Made by a program: the position numbers and the translations under genes
The notes under the pieces: generated by a model
Databases searched by the model: none
What the model saw: the letters and a program-made list of their open reading frames with translations, nothing else
What the model was told of the DNA's origin: nothing
In this document: positions 8,102-15,723 of the stretch, piece by piece
How the letters are laid out: each line of letters begins with the position of its first letter
Numbering within the stretch: the stretch's first letter is position 1
NCBI GenBank assembly: GCA_003232015.1
Contig: QIKU01000217.1
Location: forward strand, 1-19,303
DNA: 19,303 nucleotides
Direction: 5' to 3'
Source of the DNA: Gammaproteobacteria bacterium
GTDB lineage: Bacteria > Pseudomonadota > Gammaproteobacteria > UBA6429

Positions 8102-8977
8102 CTATTCATCAATGAATAGATAAACTTTTTCAATATCAGACATGTGCATCTTAAATCTTAGTTTACCGGTTTTTCGTTCTTTTTCGAAGATAACATTGTA
8201 GCCCTCTTCATCAAAACCAGTGAGTTTGCCCTGATGTTTTAATCCTTGCGTTGTCATGATGATAATGGTTGAACCGATGTATTTTCTTATTTCTGATTTT
8301 TTAATTTCAGGGAAAGTTCTTGGTTTTTGCGGTGCAGGAATTTTTTCTTTTATCGTACGTTGCTTTAATTTTTCCTGTAGTTTCTTACGCGCGTCTTCTT
8401 TCCTTTGCTGCTCTTCACGAGCGGCAATATCCTGTTCGTATTCTTCTACTGACTCACGACTGTAGTACTCAGGATCATTGGACAAATTCATTTCAACTTG
8501 TTTTATTATGTTTTGTGCGGTGCGCATGTTGAGTTTTTCCTGCGCGGTAAGTGAGGCACTGTTTTCCATCTGCTTAATTAAATTGCGCATACGATTAGCT
8601 GCATCTTGTTCGTTGATGATGCCTTGTTGGGCCTGTGATATTAAGCTTTGCAGCGTGTCATCGCCTAAAGTGGCAAGAGTGGAAACACTCAGCAGTAAAC
8701 TAAACACGGACGATATAATATAAGTTAAGAAAGGCTTTCGGGCTTCTTCCCAGCATTGATAGGCAAATGAAACAGGGGGAATAAAAGCAACCAGAGAGAC
8801 CAGCAGGATGCTAATAATACTGTCCGGCTGAATAAATACGGTCGCTAAAATAACAATCAGCAGTGGGCCAAGTAAAACCCAGAAACCCCATGCAGCACTT
8901 TTTTTGAATGCACGAACGAGCAGCCAGATAAAGCTAATGAGTACAACCGGTGCGAGCAGAAGACCAATAATTTCCAC
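8102..8977 (-). CDS. Unrecognised membrane protein with C-terminal Sm/LSm-like segment
   Basis: I do not recognise this 291-residue family. Residues 1-105 have about four hydrophobic segments (roughly 3-22, 30-50, 53-73, 82-104). Residues 110-215 are strongly charged and helical-looking (many E, K, Q), possibly a coiled coil, followed by a Pro-rich linker (213-224). Residues 232-290 resemble an Sm/LSm or similar small beta-barrel: a Gly, strand IIIMTTQG, then GKLTGFDEEGYNVIF (250-264) like the Sm1 pattern G-x-hydrophobic-x-G-F-D, and a final strand IEKVYLFID. The start is GTG at 8977, supported by AGGA eight bases upstream; no better ATG is near. A near-consensus promoter directly upstream (9005-9033) suggests independent expression, although dctM lies upstream in the same direction. 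The gene itself is secure; the domain reading is inference. Confidence 0.88.
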   Translation of the reverse strand: MEIIGLLLAPVVLISFIWLLVRAFKKSAAWGFWVLLGPLLIVILATVFIQPDSIISILLVSLVAFIPPVSFAYQCWEEARKPFLTYIISSVFSLLLSVSTLATLGDDTLQSLISQAQQGIINEQDAANRMRNLIKQMENSASLTAQEKLNMRTAQNIIKQVEMNLSNDPEYYSRESVEEYEQDIAAREEQQRKEDARKKLQEKLKQRTIKEKIPAPQKPRTFPEIKKSEIRKYIGSTIIIMTTQGLKHQGKLTGFDEEGYNVIFEKERKTGKLRFKMHMSDIEKVYLFIDE

Positions 8978-9004
8978 AATTGTATTCCTGTTATTATTTA
9001 AGGT

Positions 9005-9033
9005 ATTCTATAAAGTGCTGATTTTAATGTCAA
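9005..9033 (-). promoter_or_regulatory. Near-consensus sigma-70 promoter of the membrane/LSm-like gene
   Basis: On the minus strand TTGACA (9028-9033, perfect -35), a 17-base spacer and TAGAAT (9005-9010, one mismatch) form a near-consensus promoter. Transcription would start at about 8998, giving a leader of about 20 bases with AGGA before the GTG. It lies in the spacer between dctM and the downstream gene. Confidence 0.75.
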
Positions 9034-9051
9034 AGTGCGCTTAGAGAGCGG

Positions 9052-10434
9052 TTAATAGTTATACACCAGCTCAGGTAACCAGGTTGCAAGTTTTGGCCAG
9101 TAGGCTAACACGCTTAGGCCGATAAGTTGAATAAATATAAAGGGCAGCACGCCTTTGTATATTTGCTGGGTTGAAATAGAGCTCGGCGCAACGCCACGCA
9201 GGTAAAATAAGGCAAAGCCAAAAGGTGGGGTGAGGAAAGAAGTCTGCAGGTTAATCGCAATCATAATCCCCAGCCAGATGGGATTAATATCCATAGCCAG
9301 TAAAATGGGTGCGACAATGGGTACCACTACAAAGGTAATTTCAATAAAGTCGAGAATAAAACCGAGTAAAAACATCACCAGCATCACGACAAAAATGGCA
9401 CCAAAGGTGCCGCCAGGCAGGTCGGTTAAAATTTCACGAACCGTTTCATCACCGCCATAACCGCGAAAGACCAGCGAAAACAGCGAGGCGCCGATAAAAA
9501 TAATAAACACCATGCTGGTGATCCGTGTGGTGCTGAGCATGACGTCCTTAAGAACGGCCAGATTAAACTGACGCTGTGCGATAGCTAGTAATATCGAACC
9601 AACGGCACCGACCGAAGCAGCTTCGGTGGGGGTGGCCGCGCCAATTAATATGGAGCCGAGTACTGCGATAATAAGCGCAATGGGTGGCAGCAAGGCTTTA
9701 AGGATTTGCAGCAGCAGTTGATTAAAGCTTTGTTGGCGCTCACTCTCGGGGATAGCGGGTACGGATGCCGGTTTGAAAATACTCAGCCCGATAATATACA
9801 GTGCATACATACCGACCAGAATTAAACCCGGGATTAAGGCGCCGATAAATAAATCGCCAACCGAAACCGTGTCCGGTGAAAAAATACCCATATCAAGTTG
9901 CGCCTGCTGATAGGCCGTCGAAAGCACATCACCCAGCAATATCAGAACGATGGAGGGTGGGATAATTTGCCCGAGTGTACCCGATGCACAAATTAAGCCG
10001 CTGGCAACCTGCGGGTCGTAACCACGCTTTAACATGGTGGGCAGTGACAGCAAACCCATGGTCACCACCGTTGCGCCGACAATACCGGTACTGGCGGCGA
10101 GTAACATACCGACAATAATAACCGACAACCCCAGGCCGCCGCGCAACGAACCAAATAGTTTAGCCATGGTCTCGAGCAGTTGGTCGGCCACTTTGGAACG
10201 CTCTAACATGCAGCCCATAAAGACAAACAGTGGTACGGCTATCAGGGTGGTGGTGGTCATAATACCGTAAAGCCGGCTGGGTAAATTAATCAGGAAGCTG
10301 CTGTCGAAGGTGCCGGCGAGAACACCAATAAAGGCGAATAGCAACGCGGTGCCCCCGAGGACGAACGCGACCGGGTAGCCAGTGAGCAACACCAGGCAGA
10401 CAACAGCAAACATAATAAGCGGTATCCATTCCAT
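9052..10434 (-). CDS. dctM: TRAP transporter large permease subunit DctM
   Basis: DctM is the main membrane channel of a TRAP transporter, an ion-coupled (usually sodium) importer. The 460-residue product is almost wholly hydrophobic with roughly a dozen membrane segments. It carries the DctM pattern ASGTLGQIIPPSIVLILLGD (about 150-169) and a second similar half-site near LTPPFGFALFYLRG close to the C-terminus. The length is slightly above the common 425-430, with a longer loop around residues 175-240. The ATG at 10434 follows the dctQ stop by two bases, so translation is probably coupled. No strong Shine-Dalgarno is visible. Its substrate is set by the binding protein, most likely the TakP-like protein at 6515-7609. 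Confidence 0.95.
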   Translation of the reverse strand: MEWIPLIMFAVVCLVLLTGYPVAFVLGGTALLFAFIGVLAGTFDSSFLINLPSRLYGIMTTTTLIAVPLFVFMGCMLERSKVADQLLETMAKLFGSLRGGLGLSVIIVGMLLAASTGIVGATVVTMGLLSLPTMLKRGYDPQVASGLICASGTLGQIIPPSIVLILLGDVLSTAYQQAQLDMGIFSPDTVSVGDLFIGALIPGLILVGMYALYIIGLSIFKPASVPAIPESERQQSFNQLLLQILKALLPPIALIIAVLGSILIGAATPTEAASVGAVGSILLAIAQRQFNLAVLKDVMLSTTRITSMVFIIFIGASLFSLVFRGYGGDETVREILTDLPGGTFGAIFVVMLVMFLLGFILDFIEITFVVVPIVAPILLAMDINPIWLGIMIAINLQTSFLTPPFGFALFYLRGVAPSSISTQQIYKGVLPFIFIQLIGLSVLAYWPKLATWLPELVYNY

Positions 10435-10436
10435 AA

Positions 10437-10985
10437 TTAAGGTGCGCTCTGTTGTTTTTGTTTATTTTGGGCGGCATCGGCCGGATTATTCAGAAGCACA
10501 TCCATGCTGCGCAAGATCATCACGGTGCCTTGCAACAGCACCAGTAAGGGCATAATAAAAAGGCTGGTTTTTAACAGGTACACAAAAGCTAAGCCGCCCG
10601 CCTCACCTGAAGCCTCACTGATGCGCCATGAGGTCATAACGTAGTCAAAACTTATCCAGGCAATAAAAATAAACATCGGGAAAAGCAAAAACACGCTGCC
10701 GAGCAAATTAACCCAGGCCTGCCTACGAGGGCTGAACTGACGATAGAAAATATCAACGCGCACATGGCCTTCGTGTTTTAAGGTGTAGCCAGCGGCGAGC
10801 ATAAAAATCCATGCGTACATGTATGTCACTGCTTCTTGCATCCAGATCCAGCCAATATCAAAGCCGTAACGCAGCACGACAACCACAAAAGTCAGCAGCA
10901 CCACGCCAAGCGTGAGCCAGCTAATGGCTTGCCCCACTTTTTCGTTAATCGCCTCAAGTGGCTGTATAATCCGATTTAATCTCAT
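10437..10985 (-). CDS. dctQ: TRAP transporter small permease subunit DctQ
   Basis: DctQ is the small four-helix membrane subunit that pairs with DctM and helps dock the binding protein. The 182-residue product has four hydrophobic segments (about 18-40, 48-66, 90-112, 133-160). It carries the family-like stretch WMQEAVTYMYAWIFMLAAGY and then HVRVDIFY after the second helix. The C-terminus is polar (Asn, Gln, Lys rich). It is the first gene of a dctQ-dctM operon. Upstream, a candidate promoter (11033-11061) and a repeated operator-like motif between it and the ATG suggest repression by a local or distant regulator. Confidence 0.93.
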   Translation of the reverse strand: MRLNRIIQPLEAINEKVGQAISWLTLGVVLLTFVVVVLRYGFDIGWIWMQEAVTYMYAWIFMLAAGYTLKHEGHVRVDIFYRQFSPRRQAWVNLLGSVFLLFPMFIFIAWISFDYVMTSWRISEASGEAGGLAFVYLLKTSLFIMPLLVLLQGTVMILRSMDVLLNNPADAAQNKQKQQSAP

Positions 10986-10987
10986 AA

Positions 10988-11023
10988 AGTAAGTGCTTAC
11001 TAATTGGCTGAGGTGCTTATTAA
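10988..11023. promoter_or_regulatory. Operator-like repeats in the dctQ leader
   Basis: GTGCTTACTAA (10993-11003) and GTGCTTATTAA (11013-11023) form a direct repeat with one difference and a spacing of exactly 20 bases, about two helical turns. The first copy is also part of the dyad AGTAAG-TG-CTTACT (10988-11001). Both lie just downstream of the predicted dctQ transcription start, a typical repressor position. Confidence 0.45.
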
Positions 11024-11032
11024 AGTATTCGC

Positions 11033-11061
11033 ATGTTAATGGCTTTTTTACTGAGTCTCAA
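11033..11061 (-). promoter_or_regulatory. Candidate sigma-70 promoter of dctQM
   Basis: On the minus strand TTGAGA (11056-11061, 5 of 6), a 17-base spacer and TAACAT (11033-11038, 4 of 6) would start transcription near 11027, about 40 bases before the dctQ ATG. Confidence 0.4.
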
Positions 11062-11067
11062 TGTTAG

Positions 11068-11076
11068 TTATACACA
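11068..11076 (+). promoter_or_regulatory. DnaA box TTATACACA
   Basis: This is a perfect match to the DnaA consensus TTATNCACA (same sequence as the R2 box of E. coli oriC). It lies just upstream of the candidate dctQ promoter. Confidence 0.55.
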
Positions 11077-11085
11077 GTATTTTAG

Positions 11086-11098
11086 AATCAACATGTTA
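11086..11098 (+). promoter_or_regulatory. IHF consensus site
   Basis: AATCAACATGTTA is a perfect match to the 13-base IHF consensus WATCAANNNNTTR. It lies 10 bases from the TTATACACA box and next to an AT-rich stretch, as is common around bent IHF sites. Confidence 0.5.
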
Positions 11099-11213
11099 GC
11101 GCCATATTAATGTCAAAAAATCGAATTGCGCTATAAATACAATGTAATATATTGTTTTTAATGGCAATAATAGTTTATATTTTTATGGCGCTGGCCATTT
11201 ATCGGGTGAAATT

Positions 11214-11231
11214 GTGGCTAATGCCAGCCAC
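11214..11231 (-). terminator. Hairpin downstream of thrB, possible weak terminator
   Basis: On the minus strand GTGGCT and AGCCAC form a perfect 6-bp stem with a 6-base loop, followed by AATTT. The U tract is short, so termination would be weak. The stem overlaps a near-match DnaA box (11213-11221). Confidence 0.3.
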
Positions 11232-11240
11232 GTTATGATT

Positions 11241-11261
11241 TCATCCACAAAGTTATCCACA
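11241..11261 (+). promoter_or_regulatory. Tandem DnaA boxes
   Basis: TTATCCACA (11253-11261) is a perfect high-affinity DnaA box, identical to E. coli R1/R4. TCATCCACA (11241-11249), one mismatch, precedes it in the same orientation with starts 12 bases apart. Confidence 0.55.
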
Positions 11262-11299
11262 GGTTCACCCTATCCCCTTATGTGCCTATAGTTACTTTG

Positions 11300-12241
11300 C
11301 TAATCTCTAATTTGAGGTGTATTTAAGCGCCGGTTACGTAATATACCTTCAAATACAGCTGGATTCTTAACATGGGTCATTTCCCCTTCGCGCGGAAAAT
11401 GCTGGTCTTGCAGCCGCGATAACCAGAAACGTAATGCCGCTGCGCGTAGCATCAGCGCCCAATCGTTTTTTTCTTTGTGAGTAAGCGGCCGCTCTTGCTG
11501 ATAAGCCTGTAAAAAATGCTGGCAGCGCGCATCATCTAAACTGCCATCCGGGTTACTGCACCAGTCATTAACGGTGACAGCAACATCGTAAAGCAACACG
11601 TCATTGCAAGCATAATAAAAATCAATAATACCGGTTAAGCTATCACCGTCAAACAGGGCATTATCACGGAACAGATCTGCGTGGATCACACCACGCGGCA
11701 GGTTGTTGTTACGGTGTTCAGCCTGAAAAGCCAGCTCTTCTTCCAGTAGTTGTTTTTCTTCGGGGCTTAGGTGCGGCATAAGCCGTTGGCTGGTCAACTG
11801 CCACCAACGAGGGCCACGACGGTTGCTGCGTTGGCCATTAAAGTCCCGGGTAACCAGATGGGCATGACCGAGCGCCTGACCCAGTGCAGCACATTGTTTC
11901 AGGTTCGGTTCGGTCACACTTTTGCCGCCTAAGCGTTGCACCAGTGCAGCAGGCTTATCACAAAGCGTTTTCAGATAATGCTGCTTGTTGTCGGCAATAG
12001 GGTGCGCGCTGGGCACCTGATGTTCATTTAAGTGCGCCATTAAATTGAGAAAAAAAGGCAGTTCTTCTGCGGTTAAGGCTTCAAAGAGCGTGAGTACATA
12101 GTGCCCTTCACTGGTTTCAACAAAATAATTGGTGTTTTCGATGCCGTCACTGATACCCGTTAAACTAACTAATTCGCCAATGGAATAATCCGTCAGGAAT
12201 TGGCTGAGTAGCTGTTCGCTAACCGTAGTGTAAACCGACAT
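11300..12241 (-). CDS. thrB: Homoserine kinase, phosphotransferase-fold type
   Basis: It phosphorylates homoserine to O-phosphohomoserine in threonine synthesis. The 313-residue product belongs to the aminoglycoside-phosphotransferase-like ThrB found in pseudomonads and relatives, not to the GHMP-kinase ThrB of E. coli. Visible motifs are the nucleotide-binding N-lobe (GIENTNYFV, 33-41, and YVLTLFE, 48-54), the catalytic loop VIHADLFRDNALF (185-197, with Asp189 and Asn194) and the metal-binding IIDFYYA (205-211, Asp207). The C-terminal helices (LRAAALRFWLSRL, 265-277) are also typical. The start ATG has only a purine-rich GGAAAAGA upstream. A -10-like TATAAT (12280-12285) is about 40 bases upstream, so it probably has its own promoter after glmS. 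Confidence 0.95.
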   Translation of the reverse strand: MSVYTTVSEQLLSQFLTDYSIGELVSLTGISDGIENTNYFVETSEGHYVLTLFEALTAEELPFFLNLMAHLNEHQVPSAHPIADNKQHYLKTLCDKPAALVQRLGGKSVTEPNLKQCAALGQALGHAHLVTRDFNGQRSNRRGPRWWQLTSQRLMPHLSPEEKQLLEEELAFQAEHRNNNLPRGVIHADLFRDNALFDGDSLTGIIDFYYACNDVLLYDVAVTVNDWCSNPDGSLDDARCQHFLQAYQQERPLTHKEKNDWALMLRAAALRFWLSRLQDQHFPREGEMTHVKNPAVFEGILRNRRLNTPQIRD

Positions 12242-12269
12242 GCTTTATCTTTTCCAGAAATTTCGAAAT

Positions 12270-12304
12270 AAAAAGCCGCATTATACCTGAGTGTTGGAAG
12301 CGGC
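12270..12304 (-). promoter_or_regulatory. thrB -10 element inside a terminator-like dyad
   Basis: On the minus strand a perfect TATAAT (12280-12285) lies in the loop between GCCGC (12300-12304) and GCGGC (12275-12279), which is followed by TTTTTATTT. No -35 is recognised at 16-18 bases. The same sequence could act as the thrB promoter, as a weak terminator for glmS read-through, or both. Confidence 0.4.
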
Positions 12305-12404
12305 GTTAGCGCCACATTCAGGCCCGAATTCATATAATTAAGTGCGATCTGGCCAGCACAAATATTTACTCACTAAAATATCCTATCTTAAAACAACGGG
12401 TGTT

Positions 12405-14240
12405 CTATTCGACCGTAACCGACTTGGCTAAATTTCTTGGCTGATCAACATCGGTGCCTTTTAATACAGCCACATGGTAAGACAATAATTGCAATGGAAT
12501 GGTATGAATAATCGGCGATGTTTCATCTTCACATTCAACTACATTTAAAACATGAATGTTTTCTTCTGCTTTAAAATTTGACTTTTTATCGGCAAATACA
12601 AACAATTCACCGCCGCGTGCTTTCACTTCCTGTAAATTACTTTTTAATTTTTCCAGCATGTCGTTATTTGGTGCAACCGAGATAACTGGCATTTCACTGT
12701 CAACCAGTGCAAGTGGCCCGTGTTTTAATTCACCCGCGGGGTAGGCTTCCGCATGAATATAAGAAATTTCTTTTAGTTTTAGCGCGCCTTCCATTGCAAC
12801 CGGGTAGTGTAAACCACGCCCTAAAAATAATGCATGACGTTTGTCTGCAAACATTTCTGAGAGGTCTTTAATCTCCGCATCCATTTCCAGAACTTTATCT
12901 ATCTTGGCGGGTAAAGCTTCTAACTGTTTAACCAGCTCGGCTTCTTTTTTGTTATTAAGACCATGACGCCGACCAACCACAATCACTAGCATTAATAAAG
13001 CAACTAGCTGTGTTGTAAATGCTTTAGTTGATGCTACACCAATTTCTGGCCCCGCTCTTGTTAATAATGTTAGATCGCTTTCTCGTGTTAAAGAGCTTTC
13101 GGGTACATTACAAATTGTTAACGACTGGCCAAACCCTAAACGTTTTGCTTCTTTTAAACCTGCTAATGTATCGGCTGTTTCACCGGATTGTGAAATGGTG
13201 ACTATCAGTGAATTTTTTCTAACCACCGGTTTGCGATAACGAAATTCACTCGCTACTTCTACATTACAGGGAATATTAGCCAGCGTTTCAAACCAGTGCC
13301 TTGCTATCAAACCTGAATGATAGCTCGTACCACAGGCTATGATATGCACACCCTGAACATTATCAAAAACTTTCCTGGCATTTAAACCAAAACTCTCTTC
13401 CAGAATTTTATGTCCACTGATCCGGCCTTCTAACGTATCAGTAACCGCACGCGCTTGTTCGTAAATTTCTTTTAACATATAGTGGCGGTATTCACCGCGC
13501 TCAACTGAATCTGCTGTTAATTCACTTTCTTTAATTTCGCGTTCAACAACATTATCATTTACATCATAAATGGTGAGAGACTGGCGAGTAATGTCAGCAA
13601 TGTCGCCTTCTTCTAAAAAAATAAAGCGCTGAGTAACCGGCAGAAGGGCGGCCACATCTGATGCAATAAAATATTCGCCAATACCGACGCCAATGACTAA
13701 TGGACTACCACTGCGGGCAGCAACCAAACGGCCTTTTTCGCTATTACTGATAACGCCTAAACCATAAGCGCCTTCAAATTCTTTAACCGCGTCTTTAACC
13801 GCGGTTAATAAATCTTTTTTCTGTACGATATGGTATTCATAAACTTGATGGGCAATGACTTCAGTATCAGTCTCTGAAGTAAATTCATAACCTGCTTTTG
13901 TTTGTGCCGCTCTTAATGCTTCATGGTTTTCAATAATGCCATTGTGCACAACGGCAACCGATTGTCGGCAAACATGGGGGTGGGCGTTGTTTTGAGTGGG
14001 CTCACCATGCGTTGCCCAGCGGGTATGCGCAATACCGGAATGCGCGCTAAGATTAACTTTGTTGGTTTGCTTTTCAAGCTCAGCAACCTTGCCCTGCATC
14101 CGTACGCGCTCAATACAATCGTCATCATTGACCACCGCAACACCGGCAGAATCATAACCACGATATTCTAAACGTTTTAATCCTTCGATAAGAATAGGAA
14201 CGACATCGCGTTCAGCTACTGCACCAACAATACCGCACAT
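12405..14240 (-). CDS. glmS: Glutamine-fructose-6-phosphate aminotransferase GlmS
   Basis: GlmS makes glucosamine-6-phosphate from fructose-6-phosphate and glutamine, the first committed step to UDP-GlcNAc. The 611-residue product is full length (E. coli 609). It begins MCGIVGAV, so Cys2 becomes the N-terminal nucleophile of the glutaminase domain. That domain also shows [13 protein letters not shown] (22-34) and [10 protein letters not shown] (73-82). Two SIS sugar-binding domains follow, with [19 protein letters not shown] and [16 protein letters not shown]. The end LAKSVTVE is the conserved GlmS tail. GGAG nine bases upstream supports the ATG at 14240. It lies 82 bases downstream of glmU, as in the glmUS operon of E. 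coli. No glmS ribozyme-like leader is seen, as expected for a Gram-negative organism. Confidence 0.98.
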   Translation of the reverse strand: MCGIVGAVAERDVVPILIEGLKRLEYRGYDSAGVAVVNDDDCIERVRMQGKVAELEKQTNKVNLSAHSGIAHTRWATHGEPTQNNAHPHVCRQSVAVVHNGIIENHEALRAAQTKAGYEFTSETDTEVIAHQVYEYHIVQKKDLLTAVKDAVKEFEGAYGLGVISNSEKGRLVAARSGSPLVIGVGIGEYFIASDVAALLPVTQRFIFLEEGDIADITRQSLTIYDVNDNVVEREIKESELTADSVERGEYRHYMLKEIYEQARAVTDTLEGRISGHKILEESFGLNARKVFDNVQGVHIIACGTSYHSGLIARHWFETLANIPCNVEVASEFRYRKPVVRKNSLIVTISQSGETADTLAGLKEAKRLGFGQSLTICNVPESSLTRESDLTLLTRAGPEIGVASTKAFTTQLVALLMLVIVVGRRHGLNNKKEAELVKQLEALPAKIDKVLEMDAEIKDLSEMFADKRHALFLGRGLHYPVAMEGALKLKEISYIHAEAYPAGELKHGPLALVDSEMPVISVAPNNDMLEKLKSNLQEVKARGGELFVFADKKSNFKAEENIHVLNVVECEDETSPIIHTIPLQLLSYHVAVLKGTDVDQPRNLAKSVTVE

Positions 14241-14322
14241 GTTTGGGTTACTCCATTATTCCGGATTTATATAATATTGAATAATTATAACCATAACGGA
14301 CACGAAGGACGCGTGGTTAATT

Positions 14323-15690
14323 TCATTTTTTATCTTTAGTTGGTCGCTGCCAGCCTTTAATCGAAACCTGCTTACCACGCGTTAAGGTGAGTTCATTTTC
14401 CGGCGTGTCTTTGGTGATGGTTGAACCCGCACCAATGGTGGCACCATCACCCACTTTCACTGGCGCAATTAACTGCGTATCGGAACCGATAAAGACATTA
14501 TCACCAATTTCAGTTCTGAATTTATTGGCACCATCGTAATTGCAGGTGATGGTTCCAGCGCCAATATTCACTCCAGTACCCATGTCTGTGTCGCCAATAT
14601 AGCTTAAATGATTGATTTTACTGCCTTTTTTAACGGTTGAGTTTTTAATCTCAACAAAATTACCAATATGGGTTTGCTCTGCCAATGTTGTGCCGGGGCG
14701 AATTCGCGCAAAAGGCCCCACCTTGCTGTCGGCCCCAATAGTGGCCTGCTCAACACAGCACATGGGTTGCATCACCACACCTTTTTCGAGGGTAGCATCT
14801 TTGATAACACAGTTAGCCCCAATGCTAACATTGTCCCCAATAACGACCGTGCCTTCGAGTATGACATTAATGTCCAGCGTCACGTCCTTGCCCACAGTGA
14901 CATTGCCCCGAATATCCAGCCGTGTTGGGTCAATAACAGTTACACCTTGCTCCATTAAACGCTGCGCATTGCTTAGCTGATAAAAACCTTCCAGCTCAGC
15001 GAGTTGCAATCGGCTGTTTACGCCGAGTACTTCCTCTTCACTTTCCGGATGCACGGTTTGAATTGCCATCCCGTCACTCACCGCCATCGCAATCACATCG
15101 GTTAAATAATACTCACCTTGTGTATTACTATTATCAAGCCGCTTTAACCAGCGACGCAATGCACCGGCATTAACGGCTAAAATACCGGTGTTCACTTCGG
15201 TAATTTGTTTTTCGTCTTCGCTGGCATCTTTATGCTCAATAATGTGCTCAACCTGACCCGCCTTATTACGAACAATGCGTCCATAACCACTGGGGTCATC
15301 TAAATGAACCGTTAATAATGCAAAATCCTTTTGCGCCTTCTCTATTAATAGCTTTAGTGTTTCTGTTTTAATTAAAGGCACATCACCGTATAAAATTAAA
15401 GCAATTTCATGGTCTTCAATTTCAGGCATTGACTGATCAACGGCGTGGCCGGTTCCAAGCTGTTCGGCCTGGACTACCCAGATGACGTTATCATCATTTA
15501 TCGTCTTTGGAACAATGTCACCGCCATGGCCATAAACAGCAATTATTTTATTGGCTTGCAATTGATAGGCGGTATCAATAACATGCTGAACTAAAGCTTT
15601 GCCGGCAATAGGGTGCAGTACTTTGGGCAAGGCCGACTTCATTCTTGAACCCTGGCCTGCTGCTAATATAATGACACTTACGTTACTCAT
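14323..15690 (-). CDS. glmU: Bifunctional GlmU: GlcN-1-P acetyltransferase and GlcNAc-1-P uridyltransferase
   Basis: GlmU acetylates glucosamine-1-phosphate and then couples it to UTP to make UDP-GlcNAc, the precursor of peptidoglycan and lipid A. The 455-residue product is the usual length. The N-terminal uridyltransferase domain shows LAAGQGSRM (9-17), PKVLH (22-26), QLGTGHA (77-83) and YGDVPL (101-106, with the metal-binding Asp103). The C-terminal half is a left-handed beta-helix of hexapeptide repeats (from about 255) with FARIRPGT, FVEIKN, NHLSYIGD (catalytic His) and GAGTITCNYDG. It is 33 bases downstream of the FKBP gene, so the two are probably co-transcribed, and upstream of glmS. 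Confidence 0.98.
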   Translation of the reverse strand: MSNVSVIILAAGQGSRMKSALPKVLHPIAGKALVQHVIDTAYQLQANKIIAVYGHGGDIVPKTINDDNVIWVVQAEQLGTGHAVDQSMPEIEDHEIALILYGDVPLIKTETLKLLIEKAQKDFALLTVHLDDPSGYGRIVRNKAGQVEHIIEHKDASEDEKQITEVNTGILAVNAGALRRWLKRLDNSNTQGEYYLTDVIAMAVSDGMAIQTVHPESEEEVLGVNSRLQLAELEGFYQLSNAQRLMEQGVTVIDPTRLDIRGNVTVGKDVTLDINVILEGTVVIGDNVSIGANCVIKDATLEKGVVMQPMCCVEQATIGADSKVGPFARIRPGTTLAEQTHIGNFVEIKNSTVKKGSKINHLSYIGDTDMGTGVNIGAGTITCNYDGANKFRTEIGDNVFIGSDTQLIAPVKVGDGATIGAGSTITKDTPENELTLTRGKQVSIKGWQRPTKDKK

Positions 15691-15723
15691 AAGATTTTTC
15701 TCTGGTTTTTTTAAAACTAAAAT

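Larger units (their letters stand above)
10986..11299. other. Intergenic region with DnaA boxes, IHF site and dctQ promoter
   Basis: No credible gene is present; the longest small frame (an ATG at about 11185, 17 codons) has no support. The region holds the dctQ promoter and leader, a perfect DnaA box TTATACACA, a perfect IHF consensus, an AT-rich stretch (about 11100-11190), a hairpin, two near-match DnaA boxes and a perfect DnaA box TTATCCACA near the thrB end. Confidence 0.65.

Noticed and set aside
10986..11299. Chromosome replication origin (oriC)
   Set aside because: DnaA boxes, an IHF site and AT-rich DNA are present, but there is no GATC cluster and no dnaA, mnmG or parAB next to it. 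The atp, glmU, glmS and thrB genes would all run head-on against replication from here; in E. coli the origin lies on the atpI side of the operon, which is beyond the right edge of this window.
14241..14322. glmS ribozyme or riboswitch leader
   Set aside because: The spacer is only 82 bases, shows no ribozyme-like core, and the glmS ribozyme is known from Gram-positive bacteria.
14612..14980. Plus-strand open frame of 122 codons
   Set aside because: It is antisense to the hexapeptide-repeat part of glmU, where periodic codons keep the opposite strand open.
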